Origin: JAEUMY01 sp033764435
GTDB lineage: Bacteria; Pseudomonadota; Gammaproteobacteria; Burkholderiales; Usitatibacteraceae
Length of the DNA stretch: 64,000 nt
Assembly: GCA_033764435.1 (NCBI GenBank)
Contig: JANRIX010000009.1
Span: 4,940-68,939 of the forward strand
Direction: 5' to 3'
Shown here: positions 8,773 through 15,715 of the stretch, in pieces
Layout: each line of letters begins with the position of its first letter
How positions within the stretch are numbered: the first letter of the stretch is position 1
Notes under the pieces: generated by a model
Seen by the model: only the letters and a program-made list of their open reading frames with translations
Told to the model about the DNA's origin: nothing
Database searches by the model: none
Translations under genes and position numbers: made by a program

Positions 8773-9714
8773 TCAGCGGTTGTAGCTGCTGAACTGCAGC
8801 TGATAGCCTGATGCGCTGATGCTGAGCGCGGCAGCACCGCCGACCGGTACGCAGATTTTCTCGGCCGCATGGCCGAAGGGATAGCCGGTGAGCACGGGGC
8901 AGGTCACCAGTTCGCGCAATGACTCGGTCACGTCTTCCATGGTGAAGCGCTTGGCGGCGTCATTGTTCCTGTCGTAGCCGTTGAAGGTGCCGAGGATGAT
9001 GGCAGCCTGACGATCCAGCACACCAGCCTGCTTCAGCTGATAGAGGCAGCGATCGACGTGGTAGGGCTCCTCGCCGATTTCCTCGAGGAACAGGATGCCG
9101 TGGTCGAAGACAGGCATGAACGGCGTGCCGGCCATGTTCGCAATCAGGGTGAGATTGGTGCCCCACGCAATGCCTTCGATGCGCCGGGACCCGTGCGGAT
9201 GCTCACAGGGAATCTCCGGCGTGTCGTGGCTTGGGTCGGTCAGCAACGGCCAGAAGTGTGCCTCCATCAGCGGCTCCACATCGCCATCGCCGAAGTCCAC
9301 GCGCGCCATGGGCCCGGAGACGGACTGATAGCCGGTCTTGGCGAGTAGCGCAAGATTGAGCGCAGTGAAGTCGCTGAAGCCGACAAATGTCTTGCCGCTG
9401 GCAGCCAGTGCGGCGTAATCAATGCGATCAAGAATGCGCGAGAAGCCGTAACCGCCACGCACGGCCATGACCACATCCACCTCCGGGTCGGCCGCCATCT
9501 CGTGCAATTCCGCAACGCGCTCGGCATCGGTTGCCGAGAAGTACTTCCACGCCTTGCGAATATTCGCACCCTGCTTGACACGCCAGCCGCGTGCCTCCAG
9601 ACGGGAGATCCCGTTGTCGAGGATGGGCGGGTCGCTGATGCAGCCAGACGGAGCGATGAGTCCTATCGTTCCCGGCGCGCGGACGCGCCGGGGCGCGGTG
9701 AACGGTGTATGCAT
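8773..9714 (-). CDS. ldcA: LD-carboxypeptidase (muramoyltetrapeptide carboxypeptidase, S66)
   Basis: A 313-residue serine peptidase of family S66. It has IGLIAPSG near the N-terminus, the VRGGYG segment, nucleophile Ser114 in VGFSDFT, a glutamate at 211-212 in LFLEEIGEEPYH, and His282 in YPFGHAAEK. It cleaves the terminal D-Ala from L-Ala-D-Glu-mDAP-D-Ala tetrapeptides during cytoplasmic murein recycling. It starts 14 bases after the maeB stop, so it is probably co-transcribed with maeB. ANIR (residues 50-53) comes from a palindrome copy. Confidence 0.92.
   Translation of the reverse strand: MHTPFTAPRRVRAPGTIGLIAPSGCISDPPILDNGISRLEARGWRVKQGANIRKAWKYFSATDAERVAELHEMAADPEVDVVMAVRGGYGFSRILDRIDYAALAASGKTFVGFSDFTALNLALLAKTGYQSVSGPMARVDFGDGDVEPLMEAHFWPLLTDPSHDTPEIPCEHPHGSRRIEGIAWGTNLTLIANMAGTPFMPVFDHGILFLEEIGEEPYHVDRCLYQLKQAGVLDRQAAIILGTFNGYDRNNDAAKRFTMEDVTESLRELVTCPVLTGYPFGHAAEKICVPVGGAAALSISASGYQLQFSSYNR
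9556..9567. repeat. GCGAATATTCGC palindrome copy 4
   Basis: Exact copy inside ldcA, read as ANIR; full 14-mer with T/A flanks. Confidence 0.97.
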
Positions 9715-9728
9715 GGCGGACGCGCGGA

Positions 9729-12017
9729 TTACTTGCGGTGGGCGAGGGAGTCGACGACGGTGAGTGCCGTCATGTTGATGATGCGGCGTACCGTGGCCGT
9801 CGGCGTGAGGATGTGCACGGCCTTGTTGGCGCCGAGCAGAATGGGACCGATGGTGATGCCGCCACCGGCTGCTGTCTTCAGCAGGTTGAACGAAATGTTG
9901 GCCGCGTCGATGGTCGGCATGATGAGGAGATTGGCCTCACCCTTCAGCTTCGAGTCCGATACCGCCGCATTGCGAACGTCTGACGAGAGTGCGGCATCGC
10001 CGTGCATTTCGCCGTCCACTTCCAGGTCGGGCGCGAGCTGCTGGATGAGTGCCAGCGCCTCGCGCATTTTCACCGCAGAGGGCGCGTCGCTGGTGCCGAA
10101 CGAGGAATGCGACAGCAACGCCGCACGCGGCACGACACCGAAGCGGCGAATCTCTTCGGCCGCGAGCAGGGTCATCTCCGCGATCTGTGCCGGTGTGGGA
10201 TCGTGATTCACGTAGGTGTCGCAGATGAAAACGGTGCGCTTGGGCAGCATCACCACATTCATGGCGTAGTAGTTGTTGACCCCGCTCTTTCGGCCGATGA
10301 CCTGGTCGATGTAGTGAAGGTGCAGCCCGTGCGTGCCGAAGGTGCCGCAAATCATGCCGTCGGCCGCGCCCTTGTGGATCATCATCGCGCCGATGAGCGT
10401 ATGGCGGCGGCGCATCTCGATCTTGGCGTAGGGCTGCGACACGCCACGGCGTGCGGTCAGTCGGTAATACTCCTGCCAATATTCGCGATAGCGTTCGTCG
10501 TATTCCGGATTGACGATGTCGAAGTCCACGCCGGGCTTGAGGCGCAGTCCAAACCGCTCAATGCGCTTTTCCAGCACTGACGGCCGTCCCACCAATGTCG
10601 GACGCGCCAGCTTCTCGTCCACCACGAACTGCACGGCACGCAGCACACGTTCATCCTCGCCTTCGGCATAGACGATGCGCGCCGGCTGGGCCTTGGCCTT
10701 GGCGAAGATCGGCTTCATCAAAAGGCCTGAGTGATACACGAATTGGTTCAGCCCATCGTGATAGGCCGACCAGTCGGTGATGGGGCTGGTGGCCACACCG
10801 CTGTCCATCGCGGCCTTGGCGACCGCAGGGGCGATCTTGACAATGAGACGCGGGTCGAACGGGCGCGGGATGAGGTAGTCGCGGCCGAAGCTCACGTCCT
10901 CCTGCGAGCCATAGGCCTGGGCCACGACATCGGATTGCTCTGCCTTGGCCAGATCGGCAATGGCGTGCACGGCCGCGAGCTTCATGGGCTCGTTGATGGT
11001 CGTCGCCCCCACATCCAGCGCACCGCGGAAAATGAACGGGAAGCACAGCACGTTGTTGACCTGGTTCGGATAGTCCGAACGGCCGGTGGCGATGACGGCG
11101 TCATCGCGCACTTCGCGGACCTGCTCCGGCAGGATTTCAGGCGTCGGGTTGGCCAGCGCCAGGATGAGCGGATCCTTGGCCATGCGCTTCACCATGTCCT
11201 GCTTCAGCACACCGCCCGCGGACAGTCCCAGGAATACATCCGCGCCGTCAATTACCTCGCCCAGCGTGCGGGCCTTAATGTCCTTGGCATAGCGCGCCTT
11301 GTTCTCATCCATCTCCTCCTTGCGGCCGGTGTAGACCACGCCCGCGATGTCGGTGACGATGATGTTTTCCATTTTCATGCCTAGCGCAACGAGCATGTCG
11401 AGGCAGGCAAGCGCCGCGGCTCCTGCGCCCGAGGCCACCAGTTTCACCTTGGTGATGTCCTTGCCCACCACGCGAAGCCCGTTGACGATGGCCGCGCCAA
11501 CAATGATGGCCGTGCCGTGCTGGTCGTCATGGAAAACGGGAATCTTCATCCGCTCGCGCAGCTTCTTTTCCACATAGAAGCACTCGGGCGCCTTGATGTC
11601 TTCCAGGTTGATGCCGCCAAAGGTCGGCTCCAGCGCCGCCACGATATCGACCAGTTTGTCGGGATCGTTTTCATTGACCTCGATATCGAACACGTCGATG
11701 CCCGCGAACTTCTTGAAGAGCACCGCCTTGCCTTCCATCACCGGCTTGCCGGCCAGGGGGCCGATGTTGCCCAGTCCCAGCACCGCTGTGCCGTTGGTGA
11801 TGACGGCGACCAGATTGCCGCGCGCCGTGTAGTGCCGCGCTTCGGCGGGGTTGTCACGAATGGTTTCGCAGACCGTGGCCACGCCGGGCGTGTAGGCGAG
11901 TGCCAGATCGCGCTGGGTTCCCAACGGCTTTGTCGGGGTGACCTCGATCTTTCCCGGCACCGGGAAACGGTGGTAGTCGTGCGCGTTTTTCTTCAGGTCG
12001 GATTGCTTGTCGGACAT
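9729..12017 (-). CDS. maeB: NADP-dependent malic enzyme with phosphotransacetylase-like domain
   Basis: A 762-residue MaeB-type protein. Residues 1 to about 430 are the malic enzyme: the N-terminal TPGVATVCETI, VFHDDQHGTAIIVGAA and the NAD(P)-binding VASGAGAAALACLDML. Residues about 430-762 resemble phosphate acetyltransferase (VYAEGEDERVLRAVQFVV...VGRPSVLEKRIERFG) and are regulatory in characterised homologues. It decarboxylates malate to pyruvate with NADP. ATG at 12017 fits the conserved start. ldcA follows closely. A one-mismatch palindrome copy lies at 10475-10486. Confidence 0.94.
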   Translation of the reverse strand: MSDKQSDLKKNAHDYHRFPVPGKIEVTPTKPLGTQRDLALAYTPGVATVCETIRDNPAEARHYTARGNLVAVITNGTAVLGLGNIGPLAGKPVMEGKAVLFKKFAGIDVFDIEVNENDPDKLVDIVAALEPTFGGINLEDIKAPECFYVEKKLRERMKIPVFHDDQHGTAIIVGAAIVNGLRVVGKDITKVKLVASGAGAAALACLDMLVALGMKMENIIVTDIAGVVYTGRKEEMDENKARYAKDIKARTLGEVIDGADVFLGLSAGGVLKQDMVKRMAKDPLILALANPTPEILPEQVREVRDDAVIATGRSDYPNQVNNVLCFPFIFRGALDVGATTINEPMKLAAVHAIADLAKAEQSDVVAQAYGSQEDVSFGRDYLIPRPFDPRLIVKIAPAVAKAAMDSGVATSPITDWSAYHDGLNQFVYHSGLLMKPIFAKAKAQPARIVYAEGEDERVLRAVQFVVDEKLARPTLVGRPSVLEKRIERFGLRLKPGVDFDIVNPEYDERYREYWQEYYRLTARRGVSQPYAKIEMRRRHTLIGAMMIHKGAADGMICGTFGTHGLHLHYIDQVIGRKSGVNNYYAMNVVMLPKRTVFICDTYVNHDPTPAQIAEMTLLAAEEIRRFGVVPRAALLSHSSFGTSDAPSAVKMREALALIQQLAPDLEVDGEMHGDAALSSDVRNAAVSDSKLKGEANLLIMPTIDAANISFNLLKTAAGGGITIGPILLGANKAVHILTPTATVRRIINMTALTVVDSLAHRK

Positions 12018-12159
12018 CGTCGCGGCTTTCTTGTTCGAGTCTTGATTCAGGGGAAAAGTCTAGCACGCAGCCCCCGTCCGGGTTTCGCCATGGCGCAATT
12101 CTGAAAAGCACTGGCGGGGCGGCAAAAGTGCACAACAGGGGGTTGACAGATATGTCTAT

Positions 12160-12179
12160 ATAACTAATTATATAGTTAT
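12160..12179. promoter_or_regulatory. AT-rich inverted repeat, probable ArsR-type operator
   Basis: The arms ATAACTA (12160-12166) and TAGTTAT (12173-12179) are separated by 6 bases. They lie just downstream of a TTGACA -35-like hexamer (12143-12148) and just before the ArsR-family start. The AT-rich patch stands out from its GC-rich surroundings. This is most simply the autoregulatory operator of the ArsR protein. Confidence 0.6.
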
Positions 12180-12192
12180 GAATAGGAACTAC

Positions 12193-12489
12193 ATGCGGGC
12201 CATCCCCGCCGAATGGCGCAATATTTCCCAGGTGTTCACCGCGCTGGGCGATGAGCATCGCCAACGCATCCTGCTCACCTTCGAACCGGGGGAGCGGCTG
12301 AATGTGGGCCAGATCGTGGAAGTCTCGACACTGTCCCGATCCGCCGTGTCCCACCATCTCAAGGTGCTCAAGGACGCCGGCGTGCTGGAAAGCGAGAAGG
12401 AAGGCAAGGAAGTCTTCTTCTGGTTGAACAAGGCCTTCCTCGTGGACTCGCTCACCACGGTCACCACCTATATCAAGCAGAAAGCCTGA
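12193..12489 (+). CDS. ArsR-family winged-helix transcriptional regulator
   Basis: A 98-residue HTH protein: FTALGDEHRQRILLTF, then the recognition helix STLSRSAVSHHLKVLKDAGVLES and the wing EGKEVFFWLN. No cysteine metal-site motif is visible, so it probably does not sense arsenite-type metals. ATG at 12193 has AGGA at 12184-12187 with 5-base spacing. An earlier in-frame ATG at 12178 overlaps the inverted repeat and lacks a ribosome site, so it is less likely. It is first in a run of six close or overlapping plus-strand genes; its stop is 1 base before the amidohydrolase start. Confidence 0.88.
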   Translation: MRAIPAEWRNISQVFTALGDEHRQRILLTFEPGERLNVGQIVEVSTLSRSAVSHHLKVLKDAGVLESEKEGKEVFFWLNKAFLVDSLTTVTTYIKQKA

Positions 12490-12490
12490 C

Positions 12491-13741
12491 ATGGATAAAT
12501 CCGGCTCAAGCCGCCGCCGTTTCCTCGCTGCGTCCGGTGCATTCGGCCTGGCGGCCGCACTCTCCGGCTGCAAGCTGCCGTTCACCTTCGAGCAGGGTGC
12601 GATGCATCCCTGCGTGCCGGGCTTGCCAGCGAACCTCGCCGCGCATCCGCTGGTGGTCGCCGCCCTTGCGAATATTCGCAATGACCAGGTGTGGGACTGT
12701 CATGCTCACTTGCTGGGCAATGGCAGCGAGGGCAGCGGCATCTGGGTGGATCCTGACTTCAACGCCGGCAACGGCCTTCGCAACAAGATCCAGCGGACCA
12801 TGTTCGCCAACAGCGCGTGCCTTGGAGAAGACGAGTCGAAATGGGACTCGCGCATGGTGTCCCGCCTGGCCCAGCTCACGGCCGAGCTGCCGGCGGGTTT
12901 CAAGGTCATGGTCATGGCCTTCGATTTCACCTATGACGAGACTGGCAAGCGGCGTGACGATCTCACGACGTTCAGCGTGCCCAATCGCTATGCTGCAAAG
13001 GTCGCGGCCGCCAACGCAAGTCGCTTCGAATGGATCGCGTCCGTGCATCCCTGGCGGCCGGATGCCATCGATGAATTGAATTGGTCTCACGCCAACGGTG
13101 CGCGGGCAGTGAAGTGGCTGCCGCCGACCATGGGAATTGACCTCTCGCACCCGAAGTGCGTGCCGTTCTTCCGCCGTCTGCGCGAGCTGGACCTGCCGCT
13201 TCTGACCCATGTTGGCAAGGAGCTCTCCGTGCGCGGCGCGCATCGCGAGGAGTTTGGCCACCCGCTGGCCTTGCGCCACCCGTTGGGTGAGGGCGTGCGG
13301 GTCATCGCCGCGCACTGTGCATCGCTCGGTGAGAGCCCGGATACCGACAAGCCTGGCGCGCCCATCACCGCCAACTTCGATCTGTTTGGCCGACTCATGG
13401 ATGATCCGAATAATAAGAAGCTGTTGTTCGGCGACATTTCCGCCATGATTCTTTTCAACCGTGACGACGCGATGCCGCGACTGATGGATCGCGTGGCCTG
13501 GCATGGTCGCCTGCTCAATGGCAGCGACTATCCACTGCCCGGTGTCATGCCGGTGGTGTCGATTCGACATTTCGCCGATCTGGGCCTGCTCTCGCCAGAT
13601 GCCGTGCCGGTATTGCGCGATCTGCGCCATGCCAATCCGCTGCTGTTCGATTTCGTGCTGAAGCGAAGCCTGCGCCGCAATGGCCGGGCGTTGCCTGCAT
13701 CCGTGTTCGAAACCCGCGCCTTCTTTGACAAGAGGACCTGA
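12491..13741 (+). CDS. Tat-exported lipoprotein, amidohydrolase-family
   Basis: A 416-residue protein. The N-terminus has a twin-arginine signal SRRRFLAASGAFGLAAALSG ending in a lipobox cysteine at residue 27, so it is predicted to be a lipoprotein on the outer face of the inner or outer membrane. The mature part is a TIM-barrel metal-dependent hydrolase: His71-x-His73 in VWDCHAHLLG, then LLTHVGKE, VIAAHCASLGE and NGSDYPLPG, matching the amidohydrolase_2 layout. The substrate is unknown. It is coupled to arsR upstream and overlaps the MFS-PlsC start by one base. ANIR at residues 60-63 is a palindrome copy. Confidence 0.82.
   Translation: MDKSGSSRRRFLAASGAFGLAAALSGCKLPFTFEQGAMHPCVPGLPANLAAHPLVVAALANIRNDQVWDCHAHLLGNGSEGSGIWVDPDFNAGNGLRNKIQRTMFANSACLGEDESKWDSRMVSRLAQLTAELPAGFKVMVMAFDFTYDETGKRRDDLTTFSVPNRYAAKVAAANASRFEWIASVHPWRPDAIDELNWSHANGARAVKWLPPTMGIDLSHPKCVPFFRRLRELDLPLLTHVGKELSVRGAHREEFGHPLALRHPLGEGVRVIAAHCASLGESPDTDKPGAPITANFDLFGRLMDDPNNKKLLFGDISAMILFNRDDAMPRLMDRVAWHGRLLNGSDYPLPGVMPVVSIRHFADLGLLSPDAVPVLRDLRHANPLLFDFVLKRSLRRNGRALPASVFETRAFFDKRT
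12668..12679. repeat. GCGAATATTCGC palindrome copy 5
   Basis: Exact copy inside the amidohydrolase gene, read as ANIR; 14-mer with T/A flanks. Confidence 0.97.
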
Positions 13742-15681
13742 TGTCCACCCAACAACTGACGCAACCCGACGCTGCCCACGCAACCCAGAGCCAGTTCCAG
13801 CTGCTCAAGGAGAAGCGTTTCCTGCCGTTCTTCCTGGTGCAGTTCCTTGGTGCGGGCAACGACAACATTTTCAAGTTCGCCTTCACCGTGCTGGCCACCT
13901 ACAGTGCGGCGGAGTGGGGCGGTCTCGACAGCAAGATCGCGGGCGCCGTCATCGGCGGCATTTTCATCCTGCCGTTTGTTTTGTTTTCCGCCACGGCCGG
14001 TCAGATCGCGGACAAATACGACAAGGACCGCCTGATCCGTTTCGTCAAGTCGATGGAAATCGGCATCGCGCTGGTCATTGCGGCGGGCTTCATTTGGAAG
14101 ATCCCTGCCTGTCTCTTCGCCGGCGTATTTCTCATGGGTCTGCATTCGACACTCTTCGGGCCGGTCAAGTTTTCCTATCTGCCGCAACACCTGCGCGATG
14201 ACGAACTGACCGGCGGCAACGGTCTGCTGGAGATGGGCACGTTCGTCGCCATCCTGCTCGGCACCATGCTGGGTGGCGTCCTTGTGGCCATGCCGGAAGT
14301 CGGTCCGCATTACGTTGCGTGGGTGACCATCGCTGTTGCGGTGCTGGGGCGACTCTTCGCGAGTTGGGTGCCGGCATCGCCTGCGGCCGATCCGTCACTC
14401 AACATCAATTGGAATCCGCTCACCGAAACGCTGGCCAATCTGCGCTACGCCAAGGCTAACCGCACGGTATTCCTGTCCATGCTGGGCATCTCCTGGCTGT
14501 GGTTCTTCGGCTCCATCTTCCTCACGTCGTTTACCGGCTTTGCCAAGGACGTGCTCGGCGGCAACGAGCAGGTGGTCACGCTGCTGCTGGCCACTTTCTC
14601 GGTGGGCATCGGCATCGGCTCGTTGCTGTGCGAGAAGCTCTCCGGCCACAAGGTGGAAATCGGCCTCGTGCCATTCGGCTCCATCGGCATGACCGTGTTT
14701 GCCGTCGATCTCTATTTCGCGAGCCGCGGCATGACGCCGAATGGATTGGTGGGGGCTGCGGACTTCATGTTTCACAGTGCGAATATTCGCGCTCATTGGC
14801 GTGTTGCGGCCGACCTGTTTCTCCTGGCCATGTTCGCCGGTTTCTACAGCGTGCCGCTGTATGCCCTGATCCAGAGCCGCACCGAGAAGTCGCACGTTGC
14901 CCGCGTCATCGCGGCCAACAACATCCTGAACGCGTTGTTCATGGTTGTAGCGTCCCTGATGGCGGCAGTGTTGCTCTCGTCCGCCGTGGGTCTGAGTCTG
15001 CCGCAGCTCTTCCTGGTCACGGCACTCCTCAATGCCGCCGTCGCCATCTACATCTATGGACTCGTGCCCGAGTTCCTGATGCGGTTCCTGTGCTGGATGC
15101 TGATCCACACCGTTTACCGGGTGCGCAAGAAGGGTCTGGAAAACATTCCCGATGAGGGCGCTGCCGTCATCGTGTGCAACCACGTGAGCTTCGTCGATGC
15201 GCTGGTCATTACCGCCGCCTGCCCGCGCCCGATCCGTTTCGTCATGGATCACCAGATCTTCAAGATTCCGGTGCTGTCCTTCATTTTCCGCACGGGCAAG
15301 GCCATTCCCATCGCCTCGGCCAAGGTGGATGAAGCGCTGCTCAATCGCGCCTACGACAGCGTGGCCGAGGCGCTGGAGCAGGGCGAGCTGGTGTGCATCT
15401 TCCCCGAGGGCCGCATCACCGACACCGGCGACATGTACCCCTTCAAGGGCGGCATCAAGCGCATCATCGACCGCACGCCGGTGCCGGTCATTCCCATGGC
15501 GCTCTCCGGCCTGTGGGGATCGTTCTTCAGCCGCAAGGGTGGGCCGGCCATGACCAAGCCCTTCCGGCGTGGTGTGCTGTCACGCATCACCTTATCCATC
15601 GCCCCGCAGGTCGGTCCTGCCTTGGCAACGCCCGAGGCGCTGCAGACCCAGGTACTCGCGCTGCGCGGCGACGAACGCTGA
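13741..15681 (+). CDS. MFS transporter fused to PlsC-type acyltransferase
   Basis: A 646-residue fusion. Residues 1 to about 430 form a 12-TM MFS permease resembling LplT, the lysophospholipid flippase (FLPFFLVQFLGAGNDNIFKF...GGIFILPFVLFSATAGQIADK). Residues about 455-646 are a 1-acyl-glycerolphosphate acyltransferase: the HX4D motif is His481-Asp486 (NHVSFVDA) and the glycerophosphate site is FPEGRIT (Glu556). In LplT-Aas systems the acyltransferase also carries an acyl-ACP synthetase; that domain is absent here. Likely role: uptake and re-acylation of lysophospholipids. ANIR at 14779 is a palindrome copy. Confidence 0.88.
   Translation: MSTQQLTQPDAAHATQSQFQLLKEKRFLPFFLVQFLGAGNDNIFKFAFTVLATYSAAEWGGLDSKIAGAVIGGIFILPFVLFSATAGQIADKYDKDRLIRFVKSMEIGIALVIAAGFIWKIPACLFAGVFLMGLHSTLFGPVKFSYLPQHLRDDELTGGNGLLEMGTFVAILLGTMLGGVLVAMPEVGPHYVAWVTIAVAVLGRLFASWVPASPAADPSLNINWNPLTETLANLRYAKANRTVFLSMLGISWLWFFGSIFLTSFTGFAKDVLGGNEQVVTLLLATFSVGIGIGSLLCEKLSGHKVEIGLVPFGSIGMTVFAVDLYFASRGMTPNGLVGAADFMFHSANIRAHWRVAADLFLLAMFAGFYSVPLYALIQSRTEKSHVARVIAANNILNALFMVVASLMAAVLLSSAVGLSLPQLFLVTALLNAAVAIYIYGLVPEFLMRFLCWMLIHTVYRVRKKGLENIPDEGAAVIVCNHVSFVDALVITAACPRPIRFVMDHQIFKIPVLSFIFRTGKAIPIASAKVDEALLNRAYDSVAEALEQGELVCIFPEGRITDTGDMYPFKGGIKRIIDRTPVPVIPMALSGLWGSFFSRKGGPAMTKPFRRGVLSRITLSIAPQVGPALATPEALQTQVLALRGDER
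14779..14790. repeat. GCGAATATTCGC palindrome copy 6
   Basis: Exact copy inside the MFS domain, read as ANIR; flanks T/G. Confidence 0.97.
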
Positions 15682-15691
15682 CCCGTCAACT

Positions 15692-15703
15692 GCGAATATT
15701 CGC
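15692..15703. repeat. GCGAATATTCGC palindrome copy 7
   Basis: Exact 14-mer copy (T/A flanks) in the 34-base gap before the DUF2339 gene. It is directly followed by the ribosome site AAGGAGC, so it would lie in the translation-initiation region. Confidence 0.97.
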
Positions 15704-15715
15704 AAGGAGCGAATC

